Origin: Orychophragmus violaceus
Taxonomy: Eukaryota > Streptophyta > Magnoliopsida > Brassicales > Brassicaceae
Reading direction: 5' to 3'
Assembly (NCBI GenBank): GCA_030180135.1
Contig: CM058239.1
Location: 112,129,318 to 112,193,317, forward strand
DNA length: 64,000 bases
Of the stretch, positions 11,281 to 21,989 are shown one piece after another. The position numbers and the translations under genes are program-made. A model generated the notes under the pieces. That model saw only the letters and a program-made list of their open reading frames with translations. It searched no databases and was not told where the DNA came from. Numbering within the stretch: position 1 is the first letter of the stretch; each line of letters starts with the position of its first letter.

Positions 11281-12387
11281 TTCCTTTTATGTCATTCTGT
11301 GTTTTGTGATGAATTATTTATTTTTGATTAATTAACAGATTAAAACAGGAATAAATAAATCAATAATTGTTTGTAAGCACAGCTAAAATTAAATAATTAA
11401 ACCTAATTACCTGTCAAACCATGATTTGGTTGTGTCCTCCACTTTCTTCCCATATTTCCTGATTCAACATTTTTTGTTTTTTTTTCAATTGTTTTATTTT
11501 TTTCAACCAAAAGTTTTATTTCCTCAGTTTTTTTTACTGAAATATATGTTGTAAGGTTGTTTCATGAACACATATATTGTTTATTTTTGTGCAAATATTT
11601 TTTATTTATATTTAACATTTATTATGTATTTACTAGTTATCCATGCTAGTTATATTGTTACAGTGTTATAAAAGTAGTATAAAAAATTAGATTTTGTATT
11701 GCAAAAATATATTAAAATGATGCAAAAATATATTAAAATGAAAATATCATTTTTGAAAAACATTTGTCCGATTTTAAGTCGAATAGTGAATTAACTACCA
11801 AAAAACGAAACAACTAGATGGGTGCTACAATTAACAAAAATTAGCGTATGAACCCAATTATTCATTAGCGTATGGCTTAATCAACAGTAGGCGGTTGATA
11901 GCGTCAGCATAACGCAGTGCGTGGCGGCTGAAGCAGCAGCGGCTCGTCACCGTTCAATTTGGTTCGGTGATTATGAGATTGGGCCCTACATGCCTCTTTC
12001 TGTGGGTCCCGTATGATTCCCTCGGTAGGAAGGTCTACGATCGATATTTTCCGTGATTTTATTTTTATTTTTATTTTTAGACAACAATATATAAAGCGAC
12101 ATCGTTTCTTTGTTTTGCTATTATTGTCCGTAATAGGAAACCGAAAAGGGTCCACGTTCGATTAAAGAGTGGTTCAGGTTGCAAATGCAAAACTCATAGA
12201 TTTTGTTACTTTTTAGGTCAAATGTATTGATTCTCAAATTCCATTAACTTTAATATTTTACTTACATTTCAATCCAACCATGTTTGATATATTTTTTTTG
12301 ATCGTTTGATATTTTCTCATATTGATATAATGATATTACGTAACTAATAAACTTGTAATATATTCATAAATAGCTTAGCATGTTTTG
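11281..12387. other. AT-rich intergenic DNA
   Basis: Poly-T/A-rich spacer between the zinc-repeat gene promoter and the large transposon nest. Only short ORFs without recognisable similarity. No element borders identified. Confidence 0.55.
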
Positions 12388-12901
12388 AACATCCAAGTTA
12401 TAATTAATGAAGAATTTATTAAATTAATTTTCAGAAAAAGAGACAATCGCTCCCGATACAATTTTTCTGCCTTTTTTATCGTCGTCTTTTTTTGTCGTCG
12501 ATCTTCCTCTCTGGCGCGCATTGTCCGTCACTGCCGCCGAGATAGGGTCCCTCTCCTCCTCCTCCTCTGTATTTTGGTGTCCGCATCATTTGATTTTGTC
12601 TTACGGTTGGGTTTGGATTTGGATTTTTGTTTCCGTCGGTGGTTTGTCCTTGGAAGTCTCGCCAAGGGTTTCTGTCGTGGGTCTCTGTCTCCGTTCGATG
12701 GTGCTGGTGTTGCGTCGACTGAGTTCTCTCGCTCTTGAGGACATTGTGAGTTTTCTTGGTCGGTTTCTCCGGCATCCTCTCGTCGTGTCTCGATTCTCTT
12801 GCGCTTCATCTCTGCTCGTCGCTCCTTGGTTGCGTCTCTCTGTAGCAGCGGTGGTTCTATTCTCCGTCAGTCATGTTTCGCTCTCTCTTTGCGGTTGGAT
12901 C

Positions 12902-13019
12902 TGATAGGTCTAAGTTTTATCCCTATACTAACTGCAAGTGCACAATATATCAATTGTAGTACTTAGGGATCGAATCTATCGGCGAACTCAAAGAGTCCCC
13001 GGCAACGGCGCCAAAAACT
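12902..13019 (-). mobile_element. LTR-end fragment joined to primer-binding-site leader
   Basis: 12902-12968 repeats the first part of the adjacent Athila-like LTR (TGATAGGTCTAAG...). It then switches to the leader containing the tRNA-Asp primer site (reverse complement at 12997-13013), after which the complete LTR begins at 13020. The junction word GAATC is present both in the LTR (near 13091) and in the leader (near 37409), so this looks like a microhomology-mediated deletion that removed a whole internal domain of a tandem or recombined copy. Confidence 0.8.
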
Positions 13020-13912
13020 TGATAGGTCTAAGTTTTATCCCTATACTAACTGCAAGTGCACAGTGATGCAGATGTAGTACTTAGGGTATCGAATCCACAA
13101 GGACTCCGGTCACACGATAGATTATGAGTAATTCGGATTAAGCTAAGCGAAGCAGATTGTAAAGCAGTAAACAAAATAGCAAGTAAACGAACGAAGCGAG
13201 ATGGGTGTAAGCAATCAAACGAAGGCGTTAGGTTTCGGAAATTTCTCAGGATATCAGGAAATCAGATTAACAAACAATCAGGATTCAATCTATGACCGTT
13301 CTTGAACTAGAATCACAGAAGTAAAATTAACCATCTTTCGCTGCGATAGTTATCTATATCTAACAACCTAGCAGACCAACTTTCATTGCAAATCCTAGAG
13401 TTCTAGACATGCATTAATTCCAAGTTCGTTTGTTCACAACTTCTCTAAACCAAATTTCTTTGTGAATAGATAAGTTGCTCACCTAAATCCTTTGTAGTTA
13501 ATTAACCAACTGTCGTTGTGTAAATCAACCTAATATCAATAATCTAAGTGGCCAGTTCAGATTAAGCGTTAAGAACGATTTATATGAAGAACTAGATGAT
13601 AGATCCTAATCAATCAATTATTCTAACATTCCTTCAAATCCCTAATGAGAATCCCTAACCTAACAAGAGATCTACTCAGACATAGCAATCATAACAGAAA
13701 ACATAGTCAAAATAGATATCATATAATAATCAAAAGAATAAGGATAGGGGTTCGAAATCAAGTCTCTTTCGAGAACAAAACCAGCCCCAAAATCTCATAA
13801 TCTCTCTTCCAGAAAAGCTTAGAATAAAACTTAAGTAAAGCGTTGAATAAAACTTAGCCTAACAAGTGGTTGTAAAACCTAATTATAATGTTAATCACGT
13901 TTTCGGGCTTCT

Positions 13913-14548
13913 TGTAGGAACTGTTTAGTTGATCCTGATTCAATTCACATATTCATATCAACCTAAACATACAGATCTAGGTTCTCTTGATTAGAAACAT
14001 TAGATGATCTCACCTTTTACCTGTTTGTTGCAGCGGAAGGAATAGAACAGGTCAGAGATCAGAGAGATACACCGAGGGATGAATCCTCCAAAGGTTCACA
14101 CACGCGATCACAGAAAACGGCTGCTAGACCGAGCTGGTGGGAGGCGCAGGGAGAGAGGAAAATCGGCGCTGGGGGCTAGGGTTAGGAGAAGAGGTTTGGC
14201 TTTTAGTTTATTAAAAGCCTTCTCTTTCCCTTTTGGGCTTATGGGCCCAAAACACCAATCTGATTAAATCCCATTTAATCAGACCCATTAATCTTTCTCT
14301 CTTAGTACGACAAATGCCTGGCACTTTTGTCGTACTTCTGCTAAGCCGTTCCAACACGTTTTCCTGTTAGCTTAGGCGTGTGACCCATATGGGATCATAT
14401 AATAAAGGCAATAAGTCCAAGACTTATAGATCATGAGCGGACTCTAGCAAGCCATCATGACCCCCAGTATTATATGACTTATGTCTGATCATTGACATAC
14501 TCTTACTTTCTAGAGACAGTACCGAGATTACTGGACACAATTCCAACA
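13913..14548 (-). repeat. 3' LTR of the young copia element
   Basis: 636 bp with termini TGTAGG and CCAACA on the plus strand. It contains a perfect 11-bp inverted repeat (14304-14314 with 14326-14336) around an 11-nt loop. A short ORF at 14079-14267 recurs identically in the other LTR and is not considered a gene. Confidence 0.95.
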
Positions 14549-15402
14549 ATCTCCCACTTGTACTGGAATCTCTGTATTCATAATCCTTTTGTCTCAATAT
14601 CTCGATTAGTCATAAGGCAAGATTAGTGTCATCCTTATAAAGCCTAATCTTGTTCATCGGACTCTGATTTGTTACTGACAATCCAAACGACTCGGGAAAG
14701 TCCGTTTGAGCATGGCCATGCGTTTTCCAGTATTCAAATCTCCGATTGGCCTAGAGATATTCACTCCATTTATATTGGAGGGACAAATCCCATCTTGTTC
14801 CATCACTGTAAACTACTCATTTCATGATGTACCCAAACAAGGTCCTTATAGCTATCGCAGAACGATAGCGTTAGACAATGATCAAAGTACATCAGTCCAT
14901 GTGCAGTCACATGCATGTGAACTCAGGTCTAAGGACTATACTCTATAGTCGTAGTAAGAATCTCTTATGACACAGATATAAATATCCTGAAGAGTTCTTA
15001 TAAGCGGGTCTTGTCCGGTCGTATGTTCCCAACATACACCTATGTACTGACTTTGATGCCGCGCATCTATGACACACTGAGACTTCGTCATAAGTCACGT
15101 ACCAATCCAATCTCACACGGTTGTTGGTGTTCCAATTTCAACAACCTTCGACTAGGGACAGGATGATATAAAACATTTATCAAATATAGGGTCTCATGAT
15201 CAAGCTAAATGACTTTGATGACTCAAGATCAAGTCACTTACTTCGATGACCTATAAAATGGTTCATATCATTTTGGAACGATTATTTCATCACAGTTAAA
15301 ATAATCTTGAAATAATAATTTCATTAAAACATAAAATAATGTTTTACAAGAACATATCAAATAACTAAAATAAAGCCCACAAAACTCCCACTCAAATTTA
15401 GA
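14549..15402 (-). other. polypurine tract and 3' untranslated region of the young copia
   Basis: On the minus strand the purine tract CAAGTGGGAGAT abuts the 3' LTR at 14549-14560. The rest, about 840 bp up to the stop codon of gag-pol, is non-coding and resembles the corresponding region of the decayed copia at 49510-50362. Confidence 0.85.
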
Positions 15403-18400
15403 TTACATTTCAATGTTTCTAATGCCTACAGCTTCAGTCAGGAACTCGAGCTTAGGCCTTGGGAGTGGCTTTGTCAACGGATCAGCGACATTCTCATCTG
15501 TCGGAACTCGGCTGATCTTGACTTCCTTTCTATTAACGATGTCACGTATCAAGTGAAATCTTCTTTGAACATGCTTGGATTTCTGGTGTGATCTTGGTTC
15601 CTTTGCCTGAGCTATAGCACCATTGTTGTCACAAAACAGTGCCAGAGGCTCAGCCGCATCTGGTATCACACCTAGTTCCATAATGAACTTTCGTATCCAA
15701 ACAGCTTCCTTCGCTGCTTCTGAGGCGGCGATATATTCAGCTTCTGTAGTGGAATCAGCAACGGTGTCCTGCTTGGAGCTTCTCCAACTTACTGCACCGC
15801 CATTCAGACAAAAGATATAACCGGACTGTGACCGGAAATCATCTGTGTCTGTCTGGAAACTTGCGTCCGTGAATCCACTGACTTTAAGCACATCACTTCC
15901 ACCGTACACCAAGAACTTATCCTTAGTATGTCTTAGATACTTCAAGATATTCTTTACGGCAATCCAATAGTTTTCACCTGGATTTGACTGGTATCTACTC
16001 GTCATGCTCAATGCATAAGCAACATCAGGACGAGTACAGATCATGGCATACATGACAGATCCTATTGCAGATGCATAAGGAATATTCTTCATGCGCTCAA
16101 GCTCAGCAGCCGATGTAGGGCTCTGCTTCTTGCTTAGCGTTGTGCCATGCACCATTGGCGTGAAGCCCTTCTTGGAATCTTTCATGCTGAATCTTTGTAG
16201 GACTTTGTCAATGTATGAGTCTTGACACAAGCCTATCAGCCTCTTAGGTCTATCCCGATAGATCCTAATTCCAAGAACGTATGCGGCTTCACCCATGTCT
16301 TTCATGGAAAAACAACTTCCAAGCCAGTCCTTTACAGACTTCAGCATTGGAACGTCGTTTCCGAGAAGCAGTATGTCATCGACATACAGAATAAGAAATA
16401 CTATCTTGCTCCCACTAGTTTTCTTATACACGCATTGTTCTTCTTCGTTTCTGATGAAGTCAAATTGCTTGATCGCTTCATCAAAACGAAGATTCCAGCT
16501 CCTCGATGCTTGCTTCAATCCATAAATGGATTTATGAAGCTTGCATACTTTCCCAGCATTCTTTGGATCTATGTAACCGTCAGGTTGTGTCATATACACA
16601 TCCTCTTCCAGAATACCATTCAGGAAGGCGGTTTTCACGTCCATCTGCCAAATTTCATAATCATGAAAAGCTGCAGTTGCTAGTAGAATCCGAATAGATT
16701 TCATCATAGCCACTGGTGAATAGGTTTCATCGTAATCCACACCGTGAACTTGTCTGAAACCTTTTGCCACCAACCTGGCTTTATAAATCTGGACATTTCC
16801 ATCCACGTCAATCTTCTTCTTGAAGATCCATTTGCACTCGATGGCGTTTACACCAGCGGGTAAGTCAACCAACGAGAACACTTGGTTGACCGACATGGAG
16901 TCCATTTCGGAATCAGTGGCCTTGCGCCACTTGGAGGAATCTGGGCCCATCATAGCTTGATTGAAGTTCGATGGTTCATCACCATCTATGATCAGAAGAT
17001 CATGACAGTCAGTCACGAGGAACCCTTGATATCTCTCGGGTTCGTGACGGATCCTCCCGGATCTTCGAACTTCAGGTACCACAGGTTCAGGCTCTACAAT
17101 TTCTTGTAGGGCCTCCTCCTGCTCTTCCTCATTAGGTTGAGCAGTATCCTGTTCATCTTGAATTTCTTCAAGCAGTACCTTACTCCCACTGTCTTTCTTA
17201 GAGAGAAACTCCCTCTCAAGAAAGTTACAATCCCGGGCAACAAAGATCTTGTTCTCGGAACGTAGATAGAAGTAATAAGCCTTGGTTTCCCGTGGATAAC
17301 CAATGAAATAGCATTTGTCAGATTTTGGTGTAAGCTTGTCTGAGATCAATCTCTTGATATAGGCTTCACAACCCCAAATTCTGAGATAAGACAGCACTGG
17401 AGCTTCTCCAGTCCATAATTCATATGGTGTCTTTGCTACTGCTTTTGATGGCGCTCTGTTTAGAGTGAACACTGCTGTTAGCAGAGCATATCCCCAAAGG
17501 GATATTGGAAGGTCTGTGTGACTCATCATAGATCGAACCATATCCAATAAGGTCCGATTCCTCCTCTCAGACACACCATTCCATTGAGGTGTTCCAGGAG
17601 GAGTGAGTTGGGATACGATCCCACACTCTCTCAGATGATCACTGAATTCCTGGCTTAAGTATTCTCCTCCTCGGTCGGACCGAAGAGCCTTAATGCTTTT
17701 GCCAAGTTGGTTATGTACTTCATTTTGGAATTCTCTGAACTTTTCAAAAGATTCAGACTTATGTTTTATTAAATAAACATATCCATACCTACTGAAATCA
17801 TCAGTGAAGGTAATGAAGTACTGATAGTTTCCTCTTGCATTTGTGGACATTGGGCCACACACATCAGTGTGTATCAGGCCCAATAAGTCACTGGCCCTCT
17901 CGTTAGGTTTATTAAAGGGGGCCCGTGTCATTTTGCCCATCATGCAGGATTCGCATTTCTCACATGACTCAAAGTCAAATGAGCCAAGAAGTCCATTCGA
18001 ATGGAGCCTCTTGATGCGTTTCTCGCTGATGTGCCCTAAACGACAATGCCATAGAAACGTTCGGTTTTCCTCATTAGATTTAAACCGTTTTGTATTAATG
18101 TTATATATTGGCGCGGATTGATCGAGTATGTAAAGCCCATTCGAAAGAGGAGCAGAACCATAGAACAAATTGTTGCGATTGAAGGAACATAATTTATTCT
18201 TAACTGAAAAATCATAACCTTCCAAATCCAACAAAGAAATTGAAATAATATTTCTGCTTATAGCAGGTACAAAATAACAATTATTCAGTTCTAAAATCAA
18301 TCCCGAAGGTAAAGACAACAAGTATGTGCCTACAGCTAGTGCTGGAACTTTCGCTCCATTCCCAACTCGTAGCTCCACTTGTCCCTGCTTCAGCCTTCTA

Positions 18401-19380
18401 CTGTTGCTGAGTGCCTGCATATTAGTACAAATATGAGCCCCACAACCAGTATCCATGACCCATGAGGTATTATCAGAAGTAGTTGTATTAACTTCTATAA
18501 CAAAAATACCTGATGAAGAAGTCTCGAAAGTCTTCTTCTTCAATTCCTTTAGACCTTCCTGGAATTTCTTACAATCTCTTCTCCAATGCCCCAGTTCTTT
18601 GCAGAACCTGCACATGTCAGTTGGCCCAGCCTTGGACTTGGGCTTGGGCTTTGGCGTGTCCTTGTCCGCGACTTGGACAGCCTTGGCCGCTCCCTTATCC
18701 TTAGCAGAGGATTTCTTAAACCCCTTGCCCTTTTGCACCATAAGCACATTGGGGTCCTTTGCGGTTTTCCTCAAGTTGGGCTCTGCAGTCTTGAGCATTC
18801 CGTGAAGCTCAGGCAGTGTCTTACTCAAGCCATGCATGTTAAAGTTCAGAATGAACTGATCATAGCTTGCAGGTAAAGACTGCAGAATGATGTCGCAGGC
18901 AAGTTCCTGGCTGATTGGGCAGTCGAGTTTCTGAAGATGATCGAGATAACCCATCATCTTCAAGACATGAGGACTCACTGCCGCATTCGCAGCCAACTTA
19001 CAGTCCAAGAGGTTCTTAACTGTCTGGAACCTCTCAGTCCTAGCCTGCTCCTGAAAAAGCGATTTCAGGCTTGCCATTATCTCGATGGGAGACAATACAC
19101 TTTCGAACTGTTTTTGCAGCTCAGGAGTCATTGTCACCAACATCAGGCAATAGACATCATTTTCATCTGACGAATGCTTTTCCCAAGCATTGTGCAGAGT
19201 CCTGGCAGCATTGGCAAGAGGCCTCTCGGGGAGGGGATCACGAAGGACATAATCCTTCTTCTCCTGCTTGAGGACCAGCCTCAAGTTCCTTGACCATGTC
19301 AGGAAGTTCGTTCCAGTCAGCTTCTCCTTCTCGAGAACAGACCGGATCGAGAATGTGTTTTGTGTGCTTGTAGTAGTCAT
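15403..19380 (-). CDS. Ty1/copia Gag-Pol polyprotein
   Basis: 1325-aa polyprotein, uninterrupted. In order: copia-type gag domain (about residues 10-200); CCHC zinc knuckle (C257, C260, H265, C270); aspartic protease with DTG at 310-312; integrase HHCC zinc motif (H445, H450, C473, C476) and catalytic D506, D569, E605 (DD35E); reverse transcriptase with catalytic D914 and YVDD at 999-1002; RNase H with D1172, E1213 and D1251. This protease-integrase-RT-RNase H order defines copia. The protein would package its RNA, copy it into DNA from tRNA-iMet, and integrate it. All catalytic residues I can check are present. The start is the first ATG of the frame, with about 1.65 kb of leader to the primer site. 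Confidence 0.97.
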   Translation of the reverse strand: MTTTSTQNTFSIRSVLEKEKLTGTNFLTWSRNLRLVLKQEKKDYVLRDPLPERPLANAARTLHNAWEKHSSDENDVYCLMLVTMTPELQKQFESVLSPIEIMASLKSLFQEQARTERFQTVKNLLDCKLAANAAVSPHVLKMMGYLDHLQKLDCPISQELACDIILQSLPASYDQFILNFNMHGLSKTLPELHGMLKTAEPNLRKTAKDPNVLMVQKGKGFKKSSAKDKGAAKAVQVADKDTPKPKPKSKAGPTDMCRFCKELGHWRRDCKKFQEGLKELKKKTFETSSSGIFVIEVNTTTSDNTSWVMDTGCGAHICTNMQALSNSRRLKQGQVELRVGNGAKVPALAVGTYLLSLPSGLILELNNCYFVPAISRNIISISLLDLEGYDFSVKNKLCSFNRNNLFYGSAPLSNGLYILDQSAPIYNINTKRFKSNEENRTFLWHCRLGHISEKRIKRLHSNGLLGSFDFESCEKCESCMMGKMTRAPFNKPNERASDLLGLIHTDVCGPMSTNARGNYQYFITFTDDFSRYGYVYLIKHKSESFEKFREFQNEVHNQLGKSIKALRSDRGGEYLSQEFSDHLRECGIVSQLTPPGTPQWNGVSERRNRTLLDMVRSMMSHTDLPISLWGYALLTAVFTLNRAPSKAVAKTPYELWTGEAPVLSYLRIWGCEAYIKRLISDKLTPKSDKCYFIGYPRETKAYYFYLRSENKIFVARDCNFLEREFLSKKDSGSKVLLEEIQDEQDTAQPNEEEQEEALQEIVEPEPVVPEVRRSGRIRHEPERYQGFLVTDCHDLLIIDGDEPSNFNQAMMGPDSSKWRKATDSEMDSMSVNQVFSLVDLPAGVNAIECKWIFKKKIDVDGNVQIYKARLVAKGFRQVHGVDYDETYSPVAMMKSIRILLATAAFHDYEIWQMDVKTAFLNGILEEDVYMTQPDGYIDPKNAGKVCKLHKSIYGLKQASRSWNLRFDEAIKQFDFIRNEEEQCVYKKTSGSKIVFLILYVDDILLLGNDVPMLKSVKDWLGSCFSMKDMGEAAYVLGIRIYRDRPKRLIGLCQDSYIDKVLQRFSMKDSKKGFTPMVHGTTLSKKQSPTSAAELERMKNIPYASAIGSVMYAMICTRPDVAYALSMTSRYQSNPGENYWIAVKNILKYLRHTKDKFLVYGGSDVLKVSGFTDASFQTDTDDFRSQSGYIFCLNGGAVSWRSSKQDTVADSTTEAEYIAASEAAKEAVWIRKFIMELGVIPDAAEPLALFCDNNGAIAQAKEPRSHQKSKHVQRRFHLIRDIVNRKEVKISRVPTDENVADPLTKPLPRPKLEFLTEAVGIRNIEM

Positions 19381-21017
19381 ATCTGAAATATATAAATAAA
19401 AAGGTTATTAGTTATTATGTTCAAAATGACTAATCTCGTATTAAAAATTAATATGATTAATCACGCATTATATTCAATAACATCAGTTACCCTCAATAGA
19501 ATATAATGATTCCAAGATCCACATATAACTAAGATTAAAGTGGGCCACTGGCCGTCACCCAACCTTAGCTTATATCGGTAAGCCCTATATCGGCTAATTA
19601 TATCCGTGATATAACTCTTGGTTGTGAATCTGGGCCCGAGGCCCAATCCACTCTGATGTCTCAAGGCCCGGGACTCCCGATGGCCTAGTCAAGAAAACCA
19701 GACTATACAGTCATGTAATCATTAATGTCTGGGACTCCCAATGACATTTATGAATCACAAACCGTCTTATCCACGCAAAAGTAGACACCCTCACACTGTA
19801 AGGCCATGAATACAATTGAATGGGCTTTGACAGCTGACATAGCTTGGACAAGACATCCAACGCTTGATATTATTTGAGGTTCGTAGGTTTATTAAAATTT
19901 CATTCCCAAAATAGAAGATTACTATTTCGGGAAACTTTCTATTTCTAGAAACTTTCTAAAATTGGAAACTTTCTAAAACCGGAAACTTTCTAACTTTAGA
20001 AATTTCTTAAAATCCAAAATCCGCAAATCCAAAAACTTCTATTTTAAGAAACTTTCTAATTTCAAAATTTCGGAAACTTTAATTTAAAATCGATTTTATA
20101 AATTTATAAAATAAATTTTAAATTGATCTGAAGAAAGACTCAAATAATTGGCCCAATTGTTTTAACTTCTTGGCCCGAGGCCCAAGAATTGGTCCATGTC
20201 CAAGACATGACCCAATTGTCCAATTATTTGACATAACCGGTCTGGTTCATTAAAATTGGTCTAACCAAATTTTAATTACTACGATGACCACAATTGTCAA
20301 CCGGTTATTTACTAAACCGGAATTTCTCAATTTATTTGGTCCAACCAAATCAAATTAGAAATTCCTGGTTTAGGCACTAAATCCAATATTTCTTTCGACA
20401 TTGGATTTCTTATCCCGGTTTAACCAGATTTAATAAAATTATTAAAATCTGTTTATTAAACCAGAACGTATCAGTTTTAATTAAAATTTTAAACCGAGCC
20501 TTGAACCGAACCGAATTGGTCACGAACCGAACCGAGTTGGTCGTGACCTAGTTTGCATGAAACTATCGTCCAGCCGCGAGCCGCGAGCCAACGATCCGAG
20601 ATCGAGGCGATGCCCAGCTGCGGTCGGAACGATCCATCGGGACGTTCGGGACGGTGCTGGCCGAGTCGTCCACGAGCGAGCCACGATCCGGACGGCGTGA
20701 AGCCTCACGCGATCGAGCAAGCATAGAGACGGTCGGGCCGTGAGAGAGGCGGAACGGGACGATCCGCGGGACATGATCCGTCTGTCGATCGGGACGAGCC
20801 ACGATCGGGACGCGATCGATCCGATGATCCGACCCAACCGGCCAGCGCTCGGCCAATCAACAAACCCAAGTCATATAGCTCGGTTTGCGATTTCTTTAGT
20901 GTGTTTAGGATTCAAATTTGTTTCTTAAGTGTTTTATCTTATCAATAGTTGATTCAAAACACTTCTAAACAGATTAAACAACCTAAACATGAATCTAAAA
21001 CAAGAAATCCTAAGAAC
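19381..21017 (-). other. 5' leader of the young copia
   Basis: Long untranslated leader between primer site and gag start. It contains five exact copies of GAAACTTTCTA (19931, 19948, 19965, 19982 and 20048), and a GC-rich block at 20530-20830 dense in CGATC/GATCG words unlike its AT-rich surroundings. No substantial ORF is credible. Confidence 0.7.
19931..20058. repeat. five copies of GAAACTTTCTA
   Basis: Exact 11-mers start at 19931, 19948, 19965, 19982 and 20048; the first four have a regular 17-bp period. The block also contains TTCTAGAA, the core of a heat-shock element, at 19943-19950, but it lies downstream of the LTR promoter region. Confidence 0.85.
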
Positions 21018-21032
21018 TTGGCTCTGATACCA
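21018..21032 (-). other. tRNA-iMet primer binding site of the young copia
   Basis: On the minus strand TGGTATCAGAGCC, complementary to the 3' end of initiator tRNA-Met, starts one base after the 5' LTR. Confidence 0.93.
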
Positions 21033-21033
21033 C

Positions 21034-21669
21034 TGTAGGAACTGTTTAGTTGATCCTGATTCAATTCACAGATTCATATCAACCTAAACATACAGATCTA
21101 GGTTCTCTTGATTAGAAACATTAGATGATCTCACCTTTTACCTGTTTGTTGCAGCGGAAGGAATAGAACAGGTCAGAGATCAGAGAGATACACCGAGGGA
21201 TGAATCCTCCAAAGGTTCACACACGCGATCACAGAAAACGGCTGCTAGACCGAGCTGGTGGGAGGCGCAGGGAGAGAGGAAAATCGGCGCTGGGGGCTAG
21301 GGTTAGGAGAAGAGGTTTGGCTTTTAGTTTATTAAAAGCCTTCTCTTTCCCTTTTGGGCTTATGGGCCCAAAACACCAATCTGATTAAATCCCATTTAAT
21401 CAGACCCATTAATCTTTCTCTCTTAGTACGACAAATGCCTGGCACTTTTGTCGTACTTCTGCTAAGCCGTTCCAACACGTTTTCCTGTTAGCTTAGGCGT
21501 GCGACCCATATGGGATCATATAATAAAGGCAATAAGTCCAAGACTTATAGATCATGAGCGGACTCTAGCAAGCCATCATGACCCCCAGTATTATATGACT
21601 TATGTCTGATCATTGACATACTCTTACTTTCTAGAGACAGTACCGAGATTACTGGACACAATTCCAACA
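21034..21669 (-). repeat. 5' LTR of the young copia element
   Basis: 636 bp; differs from the 3' LTR (13913-14548) at two bases only. Followed on the plus strand by the second CTTCT target duplication. Confidence 0.95.
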
Positions 21670-21761
21670 CTTCTTTGTAATTATCAGGAACTTCTGGGCT
21701 TTGTTGCAATTTCCACATTCTTCATTAACTCGCCGAGAAATTGTCTGACTCGCGTGTGCAT

Positions 21762-21788
21762 TGATCGACACCAAAGGTGTGTCGATCG
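21762..21788. repeat. paired CGATCG palindrome in Athila-like 3' LTR
   Basis: Half-site cores TGATCG at 21762 and CGATCG at 21783, 21 bp apart, with GACAC and GTGT arms. The partner LTR has the same pair with both cores perfect at 38438 and 38459. Confidence 0.9.
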
Positions 21789-21989
21789 ACACAGGTCTCC
21801 AGAATAGACAGTGACTTCTTCTTCTCGGGTCTGTGTTCCAAAATGCTCCATAAAGTTCTATAATCTCCAATTCCGCTACAAACGTGCATGTACCTAATAA
21901 ACACTTGTAAAAGACTCTAAAGAAACACCAAAAGACTCTAAAACATACTTATATCATGGTCTAAAACCAGTAAAAACCATGATATATCA

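Larger units (their letters stand above)
13913..21669 (-). mobile_element. full-length, very young Ty1/copia retrotransposon
   Basis: 7757-bp element inserted in the Athila-like 3' LTR with a perfect 5-bp target duplication CTTCT (13908-13912 and 21670-21674). Both LTRs are 636 bp (13913-14548 and 21034-21669) and differ at only two positions (a T/G near 13950 and a T/C near 14381). The tRNA-iMet primer site (reverse complement at 21018-21032) and polypurine tract (14549-14560) are in place. One uninterrupted 1325-codon gag-pol frame sits between. All parts needed for autonomous transposition appear present, and the LTR identity points to insertion on the order of 10^5 years ago under usual plant rates. 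Confidence 0.96.
13020..21989 (-). repeat. 3' LTR of the Athila-like element, split by a copia insertion
   Basis: 893 bp (13020-13912) plus 315 bp (21675-21989) together give 1208 bp, the same length as the intact LTR at 37458-38665. The intact partner shows the unoccupied site, with CTTCT present once at about 38343-38347. Substitutions between the partners amount to roughly a few percent by eye. Confidence 0.92.

Noticed and set aside
12385..12904. Overlapping ORFs on both strands of about 93-127 codons
   Set aside because: Part of the truncated poly(A) retroposon; frames overlap on both strands, lack any LINE gag or reverse transcriptase motif, and end at the inserted LTR.
14079..14267. 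62-codon ORF repeated at 21200-21388
   Set aside because: Identical because it lies in the two LTRs of the young copia; no independent evidence for a protein.
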